From the NCBI RefSeq assembly GCF_001708445.1, contig NZ_CP015637.1, positions 5,519,001 to 5,583,000 on the forward strand: a stretch of 64,000 bases of DNA, written 5' to 3'. The notes beneath the pieces are model-generated. The model worked only from the letters and a program-made list of their open reading frames with translations, was not told the origin of the DNA and did no database searches. The stretch is from Pseudomonas fluorescens. Lineage in GTDB: Bacteria > Pseudomonadota > Gammaproteobacteria > Pseudomonadales > Pseudomonadaceae. Shown one piece after another: positions 37,102 through 49,088 of this stretch (positions are counted from its first letter, which is position 1; every line of letters starts with the position of its first letter). The position numbers were made by a program, and so were the translations under genes.

Positions 37102-38541
37102 ATGCCGCACATTTTGATCGTCGAAGACGAAACCATTATCCGCTCTGCCTTGCGTCGCCTGCTTGAACGTAATCAGTACCAAGTCAGCGAAGCCGGCTCG
37201 GTGCAGGAAGCCCAAGAGCGGTTCAGCATTCCCACGTTCGACCTGATTGTCAGCGACCTGCGCCTGCCCGGCGCGCCCGGTACAGAGCTGATCAAGCTTG
37301 GCCAGGGCACCCCGGTGCTGATCATGACCAGCTATGCCAGCCTGCGCTCGGCAGTGGATTCCATGAAAATGGGCGCGGTGGACTACATCGCCAAGCCTTT
37401 CGACCATGATGAGATGCTCCAGGCCGTGGCGCGCATCCTGCGTGACCGGCAGTCGGCCAGCAGCGCACCGACCGAACAGCGCCCCACCGGCAAGGCCGGC
37501 GGCGGTGCCGACAAGCCAGGCATTGATAACAGCAATGGCGAGATCGGCATCATCGGCTCCTGCCCACCGATGCAGGACCTGTACAGCAAGATCCGCAAAG
37601 TGGCGCCTACCGACTCCAATGTATTGATCCAGGGAGAGTCAGGTACCGGTAAGGAACTGGTGGCCCGCGCCCTGCACAACCTCTCCAAGCGCGCCAAGGC
37701 ACCGATGATTTCGGTGAACTGCGCAGCGATCCCCGAATCGCTGATCGAATCCGAACTGTTCGGCCACGAGAAAGGCGCCTTCACGGGCGCCAGCGCCGGG
37801 CGTGCGGGCCTGGTGGAAGCGGCGGACGGCGGCACACTGTTCCTCGACGAAATCGGCGAACTGCCCCTGGAAGCCCAGGCGCGTTTACTGCGCGTGCTAC
37901 AGGAAGGCGAAATCCGCCGCGTCGGCTCGGTACAGTCGCAGAAGGTCGACGTGCGCCTGATCGCGGCAACCCACCGCGACCTGAAGAGCCTGGCCAAGAT
38001 CGGCCAGTTCCGCGAAGACTTGTATTACCGCCTGCACGTCATCGCTCTCAAGCTGCCGCCGCTGCGTGAGCGTGGTGCCGACGTCAACGAGATCGCCAAT
38101 GCGTTCCTGCTACGCCAGAGCGCGCGCATCAACCGTACGGACCTGAAGTTTGCCCCGGACGCCGAGCAAGCGATCCGTCATTACTCGTGGCCGGGCAACG
38201 TACGTGAGCTGGAAAATGCGGTTGAGCGTGCAGTGATCCTGTCGGAGAGCCCGGAAATTTCCGCCGAGCTGCTGGGCATCGACATCGAACTGAGCGATCT
38301 GGACGATGACGACTTCATTGGCCTGGCCCCGCAACAGGGCGGCGGTGGCAATACCAGCCATGAGCCGACTGAAGATTTGTCACTGGAAGATTACTTCCAG
38401 CACTTTGTCCTGGAGCATCAGGACCACATGACCGAGACCGAACTGGCCCGCAAATTGGGCGTAAGCCGCAAGTGCCTGTGGGAACGGCGCCAGCGCCTGG
38501 GCATTCCACGGCGCAAGACCGGCGTAGCCAGCGAGAGTTGA
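37102..38541 (+). CDS. cbrB: CbrB sigma-54-dependent response regulator
   Basis: Activates sigma-54 promoters, above all crcZ next door. The 479-residue NtrC-type protein has a receiver domain with Asp52 in IVSDLRLPG, an AAA+ domain with GESGTGKE (about 178) and GAFTGA (about 225, the sigma-54 contact loop), and a Fis-type HTH at the C-terminus ([20 protein letters not shown]). It starts 22 bases after cbrA and ends at a strong terminator. Confidence 0.96.
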   Translation: MPHILIVEDETIIRSALRRLLERNQYQVSEAGSVQEAQERFSIPTFDLIVSDLRLPGAPGTELIKLGQGTPVLIMTSYASLRSAVDSMKMGAVDYIAKPFDHDEMLQAVARILRDRQSASSAPTEQRPTGKAGGGADKPGIDNSNGEIGIIGSCPPMQDLYSKIRKVAPTDSNVLIQGESGTGKELVARALHNLSKRAKAPMISVNCAAIPESLIESELFGHEKGAFTGASAGRAGLVEAADGGTLFLDEIGELPLEAQARLLRVLQEGEIRRVGSVQSQKVDVRLIAATHRDLKSLAKIGQFREDLYYRLHVIALKLPPLRERGADVNEIANAFLLRQSARINRTDLKFAPDAEQAIRHYSWPGNVRELENAVERAVILSESPEISAELLGIDIELSDLDDDDFIGLAPQQGGGGNTSHEPTEDLSLEDYFQHFVLEHQDHMTETELARKLGVSRKCLWERRQRLGIPRRKTGVASES

Positions 38542-38607
38542 GGGTGCGCGCCCACAGGTAACACCCTCAGATGTGAAAAAACTGTTACCGCGGATTTTTT
38601 GCGTAAC

Positions 38608-38648
38608 AAAAGCCGGGGCTTACGGTAACGAAGCCCCGGCTTTTTTTT
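38608..38648 (+). terminator. Terminator after cbrB
   Basis: Long stem AAAAGCCGGGGCTT / AAGCCCCGGCTTTT with loop around ACGGTAACG, then eight T. It separates cbrAB from crcZ. Confidence 0.9.
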
Positions 38649-38706
38649 GCCCGCAGAAATCAAAAATCAGCTCAACCCCCCGGTTTTGCTGGTCGGCGCA
38701 AAAGTT

Positions 38707-38722
38707 GGCACGCACCCTGCTA
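38707..38722 (+). promoter_or_regulatory. Sigma-54 promoter of crcZ
   Basis: TGGCACG-N4-CTGCT matches the -24/-12 consensus TGGCACG-N4-TTGCW with one mismatch. The -12 C at 38721 places the start near 38732-38733. CbrB is the expected activator. Confidence 0.85.
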
Positions 38723-38731
38723 TATGCTTAG

Positions 38732-39096
38732 TACAAAAACAATAACAAGCTTTGTACAAGACAATAAAAATAAGACGAATCGACTCACGCACAATAAAAA
38801 CAACACGGCGGAGGCGCAGCTAACTGATTCTTTTGGAGAGGCGTTGCATTGGGGCTTGCCCCGCAACCAGGCCGAGAACAACAAAAACTGCCCTAAGGCA
38901 GAGCCTGAACTGGTTGGATCGTAGATCAGCAACACAGCGACCAAAGCAATCCGTTTGCTCTTGACTCCCGATTGGGAGTGTCATGAAGGTGAAGCTTCAT
39001 GGCGAGGGCGATCAACAAAAACAAGAAGCCCGAAATCAATAATAAAAATAGAGCACGCAACTACTTCTGGGGGAGCTTCGGCTCCCCTTGTAGTTT
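38732..39096 (+). ncRNA. crcZ: CrcZ small RNA, Hfq/Crc decoy
   Basis: CrcZ sequesters Hfq (with Crc) and so lifts catabolite repression. Evidence: position straight after cbrB, a sigma-54 promoter, and several A-rich CA motifs, at about 38736-38749 (ACAAAAACAATAAC), 38761, 38789, 38877, 39011 and 39035. The transcript starts GTACAAAAACAATAACAAGC, very like known CrcZ starts. It ends with the GGGGGAGC / GCTCCCC hairpin at 39068. About 365 nt, in the range expected for fluorescent pseudomonads. No protein frame in 38542-39237 is convincing. Confidence 0.92.
39059..39096 (+). terminator. crcZ terminator
   Basis: Stem GGGGAGC-TTCG-GCTCCCC, extended by outer AACTAC / GTAGTT pairing, followed by TTTCT. 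Strong hairpin with a stable TTCG-type loop. Confidence 0.8.
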
Positions 39097-39237
39097 CTGG
39101 CATTTGGCATTTTCAAGGCTTATGGCGCAAGGCCTGTAGCTTGTTCCTACACCATCCCCTGACTAAATGCTAGAATCCCCGCCCATCATGCGGTCATTCT
39201 TCGTTATGGCCGAACATTCCTTCAAACAGTGCATCCC

Positions 39238-40641
39238 ATGCTGAAGAAGTTGTTCCAGTCATTCCGTTCTCCCTTGCGTCGTACGCAACACAAACGCAGC
39301 ACGCCTGAAGTGCTCAACAGCAGCCAACATTCGCTGCAACGCGCTCAGTTCAGCCGTTATGCAGTGAACATCGTCGAACGTTTGCAGAACGCCGGCTACC
39401 AGGCTTATCTGGTGGGCGGGTGCGTACGCGACATGTTGCTCAACATCACGCCCAAGGATTTCGACGTCGCCACCAGTGCGACGCCAGAGCAAGTGCGCGC
39501 CGAGTTTCGCAATGCGCGCATCATCGGCCGCCGTTTCAAGTTGGTGCACATCCACTTTGGTCGCGAAATCATCGAGGTCGCGACCTTCCGTGCAGGCCAT
39601 CCGCAAAACGATGAAGAGGAGGACACCAATCAGTCTTCCCGCAACGAGAGCGGGCGCATCCTGCGCGACAACGTCTATGGCACCTTGGAAGAAGACGCGC
39701 AGCGTCGCGACTTCACCATCAACGCCCTCTATTACGACCCGGTCAGTGAGCGCATTCTTGATTACGCCAACGGCGTACACGACATCCGTAACAACCTGGT
39801 CCGCCTGATCGGCGACCCGGTGCAGCGCTACCAGGAGGACCCGGTTCGTATGCTGCGGGCCGTGCGCTTTGCGGCCAAGCTGAACTTCGGTATCGAGCGA
39901 CACACCGCTGCGCCGATTCGTGAACTGGCCCCCATGCTGCAGGAGATTCCCTCGGCGCGCCTGTTCGAAGAAGTGCTCAAGCTGTTCCTCTCGGGCTACG
40001 CCGCCGACACCTTCGAAATGCTCGTCGACCTGCAGTTGTTCGACCCCTTGTTCCCGGCCAGCGCCGAGGCCCTGGAATACAACCCGACGTATACCCACAC
40101 ATTGATCAGCGAAGCGTTGATCAATACCGATCTGCGCATCAAACAGAACAAACCGGTAACCCCGGCGTTCCTGTTTGCTGCCCTGCTGTGGCCGGCCCTG
40201 CCAAAACGCGTACTGCGCCTGCAAGAACGTGGCATGCCGCCGATTCCAGCCATGCAGGAAGCCGCTCACGAACTGATCACCGAGCAATGCCAGCGCATCG
40301 CTATCCCGAAACGTTTCACCATGCCGATCCGCGAAATCTGGGATATGCAGGAGCGCCTGCCCCGCCGCAGCGGCAAGCGTGCCGACCTGTTGCTGGACAA
40401 CCCGCGCTTCCGCGCTGGCTACGACTTCCTGCTGCTGCGTGAAAGCGCTGGCGAGCAGACCGACGGCCTGGGCGAATGGTGGACCGACTACCAGGACGCC
40501 AATGACAGCGAACGCCGCGAGATGATTCGAGAGCTCGGCAGCAAAGGCGAAGGCGCCAGCGAGGGGCCCAAGAAGCGTCGTCGCAGCGGCACCAAGCGTA
40601 AACGCAGCGCCGCCGATGCCTCGGGCGCCACGGGCGAATAA
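39238..40641 (+). CDS. pcnB: Poly(A) polymerase I
   Basis: Adds 3' poly(A) tails that promote RNA decay. The ATG at 39238 (MLKKLFQSFRSPLRR) is chosen over a GTG three codons upstream; neither has a strong ribosome site. The 467-residue protein has the nucleotidyltransferase signature LVGGCVRDMLL, the catalytic pair DFDVATSATPEQV, and RRDFTINALYYDP, which separate poly(A) polymerase from CCA-adding enzymes by context. The C-terminal tail is very basic (KKRRRSGTKRKR), as is usual for RNA binding. folK begins 2 bases after the stop. Confidence 0.95.
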   Translation: MLKKLFQSFRSPLRRTQHKRSTPEVLNSSQHSLQRAQFSRYAVNIVERLQNAGYQAYLVGGCVRDMLLNITPKDFDVATSATPEQVRAEFRNARIIGRRFKLVHIHFGREIIEVATFRAGHPQNDEEEDTNQSSRNESGRILRDNVYGTLEEDAQRRDFTINALYYDPVSERILDYANGVHDIRNNLVRLIGDPVQRYQEDPVRMLRAVRFAAKLNFGIERHTAAPIRELAPMLQEIPSARLFEEVLKLFLSGYAADTFEMLVDLQLFDPLFPASAEALEYNPTYTHTLISEALINTDLRIKQNKPVTPAFLFAALLWPALPKRVLRLQERGMPPIPAMQEAAHELITEQCQRIAIPKRFTMPIREIWDMQERLPRRSGKRADLLLDNPRFRAGYDFLLLRESAGEQTDGLGEWWTDYQDANDSERREMIRELGSKGEGASEGPKKRRRSGTKRKRSAADASGATGE

Positions 40642-40643
40642 AC

Positions 40644-41126
40644 GTGGAACGCATCTACATCGGCATGGGCAGCAACCTGGCCGCCCCGGATCAGCAATTG
40701 CGCAGCGCTATCGAGGCGCTGGCACAATTGCCCGGCACCCGCCTCGTCGGTGTGTCCTCCTTCTATCAAAGTGATTCCCTACTCCCGGGCCAACCGCGCT
40801 ATACCAACGCGGTTGCGGCCCTGGACAGCAGCCTTGCACCGCTGGACCTGCTTGACGCACTGCAAGCCATCGAGAATGACCAGGGCCGCGAGCGCCTCGA
40901 GCGTTGGGGGCCGCGCACGCTTGACCTGGATATCCTGCTGTTTGGTGACCGCCTGATCGACGAACCACGCCTCAAGGTGCCGCACTACCAGATGCACGTG
41001 CGCGCGTTTGTGTTGTACCCCTTGGCCGAACTGGCCCCTGCCGACCTGCAACTGCCTGACGGCCAGACACTCAGCAAACTGCTGGCGGCCTGCCCGTTTG
41101 TCGGCTTGGAACGCTTACCTTTGTAG
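40644..41126 (+). CDS. folK: HPPK, 6-hydroxymethyl-dihydropterin pyrophosphokinase
   Basis: Transfers pyrophosphate from ATP to hydroxymethyl-dihydropterin in folate synthesis. The product is 160 residues from a GTG start. Family signatures are IGMGSNLAAP at the N-terminus and RWGPRTLDLDILLFG, which carries the magnesium-binding DLD. It is coupled to pcnB by a 2-base gap, an arrangement shared by many gamma-proteobacteria. Confidence 0.95.
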   Translation: MERIYIGMGSNLAAPDQQLRSAIEALAQLPGTRLVGVSSFYQSDSLLPGQPRYTNAVAALDSSLAPLDLLDALQAIENDQGRERLERWGPRTLDLDILLFGDRLIDEPRLKVPHYQMHVRAFVLYPLAELAPADLQLPDGQTLSKLLAACPFVGLERLPL

Positions 41127-41220
41127 GCGCGGGCTTGCTCGCGAAAATCGTCAACGATAACGCGCACGCCCTGATTAAACGTGGTGCCTGCGCGTTCTTC
41201 ACGAGCACCCTCGCACCTGC
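41124..41220. repeat. REP-like sequence pair after folK
   Basis: GTAGGCGCGGGCTTGCTCGCGAA (about 41124-41146) fits the fluorescent-Pseudomonas REP type with a CGGGCTTGCTCG hairpin core, starting at the folK stop codon. A degenerate inverted copy (TTCTTCACGAGCACCCTCG) lies at about 41197-41215, suggesting a decayed REP doublet. The rest of the 322-base gap to panB (41127-41448) has no gene I can support and should carry the panBC promoter. Confidence 0.6.
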
Positions 41221-41448
41221 AATCGCGTCAGTAACAGCGGTAACATCGCGGTCGTAACAATGCGGTAACACATCCAATTGACTTCCCGTGTCCTCCTCAC
41301 GACTATAGGCGTCCCGCTGCCGCCAACCCGGCGCTAAAGGGCGCAATCCAGGCCATATAAGCACTGCTTTCAAGACAGTGCGCCTGTATAAACAAAGACT
41401 CACGCGCGTTACTCGCTGTTTCCAAGCGCCTGAACGAGGACCCTTTTC

Positions 41449-42249
41449 ATGCCAGACATTACCCTGACCACCTTGCAGAGCCTCAAGCTCAAAGGTGAAA
41501 AAATCACCATGCTGACCTGCTATGACGCTACCTTCGCCCACGCCAGCTGCCAGGCAGGTGTCGAAGTGTTATTGGTGGGCGACTCCCTGGGCATGGTTCT
41601 TCAAGGGAATGACAGCACCCTGCCCGTTACCACCGATGAGCTCGCCTACCACACCGCCAGCGTCAAGCGCGGTAACGACGGCGCCTTCATCATCGCCGAC
41701 CTGCCGTTCATGGGTTACGCCACCCTCGAACAGACCTTCCAGAACGCCGGCAAACTGATGCAAGCCGGCGCGCACATGATCAAGGTGGAAGGGGCCGTCT
41801 GGCTCGCCGAATCGATCCGCCTGCTGGCTGAACGGGGTGTTCCTGTGTGCGCGCACATGGGCCTGACGCCGCAGTCCGTGAATATCCTGGGTGGCTATAA
41901 GGTACAAGGCCGCAATGAGGCCCAGGCGCGCCAGATGCGTGCCGATGCCATCGCCCTGGAGCAGGCTGGCGCCGCAATGATCCTGCTCGAATGCGTTCCC
42001 AGTGAGTTGGCGGCGGAAATCACCCACGCCGTTAAAGTCCCGGTGATCGGCATTGGTGCCGGTTCCGCCACCGACGGCCAGGTCCTGGTGCTGCACGACA
42101 TGCTCGGCCTGTCGATGACTGGCCGTGTGCCGAAGTTCGTGAAGAACTTCATGATTGGCCAGGACAGTATCCACGCCGCTTTGAGCGCCTACGTCGCTGA
42201 AGTCAAGGGCGTGACCTTCCCAGGTGCCGAACACGGGTTTTCTGCATGA
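41449..42249 (+). CDS. panB: 3-methyl-2-oxobutanoate hydroxymethyltransferase
   Basis: First step of pantoate synthesis, adding a hydroxymethyl group from methylene-THF to ketoisovalerate. The 266-residue TIM-barrel protein shows [21 protein letters not shown] (metal-binding Asp), DLPFMGY, the KVEGA segment, AHMGLTPQS, and [16 protein letters not shown]. Its stop overlaps the panC start by ATGA. The substrate links it to the ilv genes upstream in the window. Confidence 0.97.
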   Translation: MPDITLTTLQSLKLKGEKITMLTCYDATFAHASCQAGVEVLLVGDSLGMVLQGNDSTLPVTTDELAYHTASVKRGNDGAFIIADLPFMGYATLEQTFQNAGKLMQAGAHMIKVEGAVWLAESIRLLAERGVPVCAHMGLTPQSVNILGGYKVQGRNEAQARQMRADAIALEQAGAAMILLECVPSELAAEITHAVKVPVIGIGAGSATDGQVLVLHDMLGLSMTGRVPKFVKNFMIGQDSIHAALSAYVAEVKGVTFPGAEHGFSA

Positions 42250-43097
42250 ACACGGTAAAAACCATACGTGAACTGCGGGCCGCCGTGGCCCATGCCCGCA
42301 ACGCCGGCAAACGCATCGGCTTCGTGCCCACCATGGGCAACCTGCACAGCGGCCACGCCACCCTGGTGGCCAAGGCCGCCCAGCAGGCGGACTTCGTGGT
42401 CGCCAGCATCTTCGTCAACCCGCTGCAGTTCGGCGCCGGCGAAGACCTCGACAAGTACCCGCGCACCCTCGCCGCAGACCAGGAAAAGCTCCTGCAAGCC
42501 GGCTGCAACCTGCTGTTCGCCCCCACTGTCGAGGAAATGTACCCCGACGGCATGGCCGGCCAGACCCGCGTCAGTGTCCCGCAACTGTCTGAAGGCCTGT
42601 GCGGTGCCAGCCGTCCCGGTCACTTTGAAGGAGTGGCCACGGTAGTCAGCAAGCTGTTCAACATGGTCCAGCCGGACATGGCTGTGTTCGGGCAGAAGGA
42701 CTATCAGCAACTGGCCGTGATCCGCGCCATGGTCCATGACCTGAACATGCCGATCCAGATCATCGGCGAGCCTACCGTCCGCGCCGAAGATGGCCTGGCG
42801 CTGTCCTCGCGCAACGGCTACCTCACCGAAGCCCAACGCGCGGTCGCGCCGGTGTTGTACCGCAGCCTCAGCCAGATTGCCGCCGCCATCAAAGGCGGTG
42901 ACCGCGACTTCGCCAAACTGCGTGCCGAACAGGTCCAGCAGATCGAAGCCGCCGGGTTGCGCCTGGATTACCTCGAAGTGCGCCAAGGCGTGAACCTGCG
43001 CCCGGCCACGGCCGAAGATCGCGACGTGGTGATCCTGGTAGCGGCTTATCTGGGGGCCACGCGCCTCATCGATAACCTGCACCTGAACCTCGCCTGA
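42246..43097 (+). CDS. panC: Pantothenate synthetase
   Basis: Joins pantoate and beta-alanine with ATP to give pantothenate. The 283-residue product has the HIGH-like motif in [49 protein letters not shown], and SSRNGYL. Coupled to panB. Aspartate decarboxylase (panD), which lies between panC and pgi in P. aeruginosa, is missing here: only 224 bases separate panC from pgi. This gap holds a GCCGGTA / TACCGGC hairpin at 43137-43159. Confidence 0.96.
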   Translation: MNTVKTIRELRAAVAHARNAGKRIGFVPTMGNLHSGHATLVAKAAQQADFVVASIFVNPLQFGAGEDLDKYPRTLAADQEKLLQAGCNLLFAPTVEEMYPDGMAGQTRVSVPQLSEGLCGASRPGHFEGVATVVSKLFNMVQPDMAVFGQKDYQQLAVIRAMVHDLNMPIQIIGEPTVRAEDGLALSSRNGYLTEAQRAVAPVLYRSLSQIAAAIKGGDRDFAKLRAEQVQQIEAAGLRLDYLEVRQGVNLRPATAEDRDVVILVAAYLGATRLIDNLHLNLA

Positions 43098-43321
43098 CCC
43101 CCTCTCGACACCCCGCCTGCGACCCTGCCTGATGTGCCGGTATAAAAAAGTACCGGCCACAGCGCAGACAAAGCCAAGACATATCGACACGCTAGGTTTA
43201 ATGTAATCGCCCTGCGCTATGGTTAGCGCTGTCCGGCACCCAGCCCTTGATAAAAGACTGGACGTTCCGGGCTTTGAAATGTCCTAAAGGCAGTCCCCGT
43301 AATAAAAGGAAACCCGCAGCG

Positions 43322-44986
43322 ATGGCGTACTACCGCACTCCTCATGACGTTACCGCTCTGCCCGCCTGGCAAGCGCTCAATCAACACCGCCAAGCCATGC
43401 AGGATTTCAGCATGCGCGAAGCGTTCAATGCCGATCCTCAGCGTTTTTCCCAGTTCACCTTGAGCAGCTGCGGACTTTTCCTCGATTACTCGAAAAACCT
43501 GATCACCAGCGAAACCCGCGACCTGCTCGTGGCACTGGCCAAGGAAGTCGACCTCAAGGCCGCCATTGACGCGCTGTACGCTGGCGAGCCGGTCAACTCC
43601 TCGGAAGGTCGCCCTGCCCTGCACACGGCACTGCGCCGCCCGGTGGGTGACAAGTTGTCGGTCAACGGTGTGAACATCATGCCGGACGTGCACAAGGTGC
43701 TGAACCAGATCACTGACCTGGTTGGCCGCATCCATGACGGCCTATGGCGTGGCTACACCGAGAAGCCGATCACCGACGTGGTGAACATCGGCATCGGCGG
43801 CTCCTTCCTCGGCCCGGAGCTGGTCTCCGAGGCACTGTTGTCCTACGCCCATAAAGGCGTGCGCTGCCATTACCTGGCGAACATCGACGGCAGCGAGTTC
43901 CATGAGCTGACCATGAAGCTGCGCGCCGAGACCACGTTGTTCATCGTCTCGTCGAAATCGTTCAACACCCTGGAAACCCTGAAGAACGCCCAGGCCGCCC
44001 GTGCCTGGTACCTGGCCCAGGGTGGCTCGGAAGCGGAGCTGTACCGCCACTTTATCGCCGTATCAAGCAACAACGCGGCAGCCGTGGCCTTCGGTATCCG
44101 CGAAGAAAACATCTTCCCGATGTGGGACTGGGTCGGCGGTCGCTACTCGCTGTGGTCGGCCATCGGCTTGCCAATCGCATTGGCCATCGGCATGTCCAAC
44201 TTCAAGGAGCTGCTGTCCGGTGCCTACACCATGGACCAGCATTTCCAGAACGCGCCGTTCGAGGCCAACATGCCAGTGCTGCTGGGCTTGCTCGGCGTGT
44301 GGTATGGCAACTTCTGGGGTGCGCAGAGCCATGCGATCCTGCCGTACGACCATTACCTGCGCAATATCACCAAACACTTGCAACAGTTGGACATGGAATC
44401 CAACGGCAAGAGCGTGCGCCAGGACGGCACGCCCGTGTCCACCGATACCGGCCCCGTCATCTGGGGCGGCGTCGGCTGCAACGGTCAGCACGCCTATCAC
44501 CAGTTGCTGCACCAAGGGACCCAACTGATCCCGGCCGACTTCATCGTGCCGATCGTCAGCTTCAACCCTGTGTCCGACCACCATCAGTGGCTGTATGCCA
44601 ACTGCCTGTCCCAGAGCCAGGCGCTGATGCTCGGCAAGACCCGCAGCGAAGCCGAAGCCGAGCTGCGCGACAAGGGCATCCCGGAAGACGACGTGCAGAA
44701 GCTGGCCCCGCACAAGGTGATCCCCGGGAACCGTCCGAGCAACACCTTGGTGGTCGAGCGCATTAGCCCCCGTCGCTTGGGCGCGCTGGTGGCGATGTAT
44801 GAACACAAGGTGTTCGTGCAGAGCGTGATCTGGGGCATCAACGCCTTTGACCAATGGGGCGTTGAGCTGGGCAAGGAGCTGGGCAAAGGCGTCTACAACC
44901 GCCTGACCGGTGCCGAAGAAACCAGCGCCGAAGATGCTTCGACCCAGGGCCTGATCAACTATTTCCGCGGTCGTCACCGCGGCTGA
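43322..44986 (+). CDS. pgi: Glucose-6-phosphate isomerase
   Basis: Interconverts glucose-6-phosphate and fructose-6-phosphate. The ATG at 43322 ([19 protein letters not shown]) is chosen; the 25 extra codons upstream look non-coding and AAAAGGAAACC stands before this ATG. The 554-residue protein has [26 protein letters not shown], the catalytic Glu region [13 protein letters not shown], and [16 protein letters not shown] hairpin of moderate strength follows. Confidence 0.97.
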   Translation: MAYYRTPHDVTALPAWQALNQHRQAMQDFSMREAFNADPQRFSQFTLSSCGLFLDYSKNLITSETRDLLVALAKEVDLKAAIDALYAGEPVNSSEGRPALHTALRRPVGDKLSVNGVNIMPDVHKVLNQITDLVGRIHDGLWRGYTEKPITDVVNIGIGGSFLGPELVSEALLSYAHKGVRCHYLANIDGSEFHELTMKLRAETTLFIVSSKSFNTLETLKNAQAARAWYLAQGGSEAELYRHFIAVSSNNAAAVAFGIREENIFPMWDWVGGRYSLWSAIGLPIALAIGMSNFKELLSGAYTMDQHFQNAPFEANMPVLLGLLGVWYGNFWGAQSHAILPYDHYLRNITKHLQQLDMESNGKSVRQDGTPVSTDTGPVIWGGVGCNGQHAYHQLLHQGTQLIPADFIVPIVSFNPVSDHHQWLYANCLSQSQALMLGKTRSEAEAELRDKGIPEDDVQKLAPHKVIPGNRPSNTLVVERISPRRLGALVAMYEHKVFVQSVIWGINAFDQWGVELGKELGKGVYNRLTGAEETSAEDASTQGLINYFRGRHRG

Positions 44987-45000
44987 TACCGGTACGACAG

Positions 45001-45026
45001 GGTCAACGTCCGTTTGGACGTTGGCC
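45001..45026 (+). terminator. Possible terminator after pgi
   Basis: GGTCAACGTCC / GGACGTTGGCC stem with a GTTT-type loop, 15 bases after the pgi stop. The T run is poor, so function is uncertain. Confidence 0.4.
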
Positions 45027-45091
45027 TTGAACCCTCCCCCCACAGGGTGCATCTTTATGACTTGTCGCTAAAACAAGAATAAGGAGCGCTC

Positions 45092-47029
<1,938 letters not shown>

Positions 47030-47044
47030 GAAATCCGAGTCGCC

Positions 47045-47914
47045 ATGGAATTTATCCGCAGCCGTATAGAAACCCAGTTGATGAGCCTCACCGGCTTGTC
47101 GCTGGGCCAACTGGACCTGGAAAACCCCAAGGGCGATCCCGGCCTGTTCGGCCCGGACTCGGTCAGTTGGCAAGTCCATGGCGACTTCAGCAGCATGCTC
47201 ATCGGCGGCATCAGCGCCTTGATGCTGCAAGCCCTGCACCCCCTGGCCCTGGCCGGCGTGTGGGACCATTCGAATTTTCGCCAGGACATGCTCGGGCGTT
47301 TACGCCGTACTTCGCAATTCATCTCCGGCACCACATTCGGCTCGCGCAAAGACGCCGAGTGGCTGATTGAGAAAGTGCGCACCATTCACCTGCAGGTCGT
47401 CGGGCACGCCCCGGACGGACGGCCGTACGCGGCCAGCGATCCGGAGCTGCTGACCTGGGTACACGTAGCGGAAGTCAGCAACTTTCTCGCCGCCCACTTG
47501 CGGTATCGCAATCCGCAGCTGTCGGGGCGGGACCAGGATCGCTACTACAGCGAAATCGCCCTGGTGGCCGAACGCCTGGGTGCCCGGCAGGTTCCGCGCT
47601 CCCGGCAGGAAGTCTCGGATTATCTGGCACGTGTTCGCCCACAACTGCTGTGCGACGAGCGCAGCCGCGAAGTGCTGCGCCTGCTGCTCAATGCGCCCGC
47701 ACCCAGCCACCTGGCCAAACCCTTTGGCGCGTTGATGATGCAGGCCGGGATCGACCTGTTGCCGGACTGGGCCAGCGCCATGCTCGAACACCACCAAAGT
47801 CCGCTGCAGCGCCAGATGATCCGCGCCGGGGTCAAGCGTAGCGCGCCCTTGTTGCGTTGGGCGATGCGCAATGGTTCGGTCCAACGCGCCCATCGGCGGA
47901 TGGGGCTGATGTAG
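47045..47914 (+). CDS. Oxygenase MpaB family (DUF2236) protein
   Basis: The 289-residue product begins 15 bases after acsA, so it is probably co-transcribed. It has the DUF2236/MpaB pattern: GGISALMLQALHPLALAGVWDHS near residue 58 and RTIHLQVVGHAPDGRPYAASDP, then WVHVAEVSNFL. The histidines at these points are the likely haem ligands or acid-base residues of the family, known from latex-clearing proteins and MpaB oxygenase. The substrate is unknown. Confidence 0.85.
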   Translation: MEFIRSRIETQLMSLTGLSLGQLDLENPKGDPGLFGPDSVSWQVHGDFSSMLIGGISALMLQALHPLALAGVWDHSNFRQDMLGRLRRTSQFISGTTFGSRKDAEWLIEKVRTIHLQVVGHAPDGRPYAASDPELLTWVHVAEVSNFLAAHLRYRNPQLSGRDQDRYYSEIALVAERLGARQVPRSRQEVSDYLARVRPQLLCDERSREVLRLLLNAPAPSHLAKPFGALMMQAGIDLLPDWASAMLEHHQSPLQRQMIRAGVKRSAPLLRWAMRNGSVQRAHRRMGLM

Positions 47915-47982
47915 CCCGCGGCCCATAGCTGTTAGACTCCGCGCCCTCATTGCCCACAATTACCTAAAGCAAGGCGCGCTCC

Positions 47983-48999
47983 ATGTCTCCCCTGAACCAG
48001 GCGCTGCGCGCCGCCCTCGATCGACGCCAGGACCTGATCAACGAACTGCATGCCCAGGGCACCGATTGCTATCGGCTGTTCCATGGTAGCCAGGAAGGCG
48101 CCGGCGGCCTGACGATCGACCGCTACGGCCCGCAGTTGCTGGTACAAAGCTTCCACCAGGCGCTGGACACCCACGACCTGCTGGACCTGCACCGGCTGAT
48201 CAACCAGTACGTGGGCCTGGAATTGCTGCTGGTGTACAACGACCGCTCGCGTGGCAACTCGCGCATCGACCGCGAAGACACGGTATACCGCGCCGAACCT
48301 GCGGCGCTGGAAGACCTGGTCGGCCACGAATGGGGCCTCAACTACCGCGTGCGCGGGCGCCATGTCGGGCAGGACCCGCTGCTGTTCCTCGACCTGCGCA
48401 ACACTCGCGGTTGGGTCAAGGCCCACAGCGCCGGCAAAAGTGTACTGAACCTGTTTGCCTATACGTGTGGGGTCGGCCTGAGTGCCGCCGCCGGTGGCGC
48501 ACGTGAGGTGTGCAACCTGGACTTTGCCGAAGGTAACCTGGCGGTCGGTCGTGAGAACGGCCTGTTGAATCCGCAATTACCCACCATGGAATTTGTGCAG
48601 TCCGATTACTTCCCGGCGATTCGCCAACTGGCCGGCCTGCCGATCGCTCAGCGTCGCGGGCAAAAGCTGCCGAGCTATCCGCGCCTGGAGCAACGTCAAT
48701 ACGACCTGGTGTTACTCGACCCGCCCGCCTGGGCCAAGAGCGCCTTCGGCACCGTCGACCTGCTGCGTGACTACCAGAGCCTGCTCAAGCCGGCATTGCT
48801 GGCAACCGCCGACAACGGCGTACTGATCTGCTGTAACAACCTGGCAAAAGTGAGCATGGACGATTGGCGTGACCAGGTACTGCGTTGCGCCGAGAAAGCG
48901 GGGCGCCCGGTACGCGACTGGCGCATCATGGCGCCCGGCGCCGATTTTCCTTCGCAAGACCAACAGCCACCGCTGAAGACAATGATCCTGCAGTTATAG
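47983..48999 (+). CDS. Class I SAM-dependent methyltransferase, RlmI-like without PUA domain
   Basis: The 338-residue product resembles the catalytic part of the 23S rRNA m5C methyltransferase RlmI. Seen: GGLTIDRYGPQLLVQS, the SAM motif VLNLFAYTCGVGLSAAAGGA (about 160-180), NLDFAEGN and the catalytic LVLLDPPAWAKS. The N-terminal PUA domain of RlmI is absent. CCNNLAKVS near the end holds the second motif. A rRNA target is likely but not proved. Confidence 0.85.
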   Translation: MSPLNQALRAALDRRQDLINELHAQGTDCYRLFHGSQEGAGGLTIDRYGPQLLVQSFHQALDTHDLLDLHRLINQYVGLELLLVYNDRSRGNSRIDREDTVYRAEPAALEDLVGHEWGLNYRVRGRHVGQDPLLFLDLRNTRGWVKAHSAGKSVLNLFAYTCGVGLSAAAGGAREVCNLDFAEGNLAVGRENGLLNPQLPTMEFVQSDYFPAIRQLAGLPIAQRRGQKLPSYPRLEQRQYDLVLLDPPAWAKSAFGTVDLLRDYQSLLKPALLATADNGVLICCNNLAKVSMDDWRDQVLRCAEKAGRPVRDWRIMAPGADFPSQDQQPPLKTMILQL

Positions 49000-49088
49000 G
49001 ACTTATCTCAAAAGGACTGGCTCTTCGGAACCGAAAACCCGTGCCATACTCCAAGGCACTCCTGTTCGACATAGATGGCGCCGCCCCC

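Noticed and set aside
38724..39173. Short frames inside crcZ
   Set aside because: They fall in an A-rich non-coding RNA with a sigma-54 promoter and terminator; peptide composition is driven by the CA motifs.
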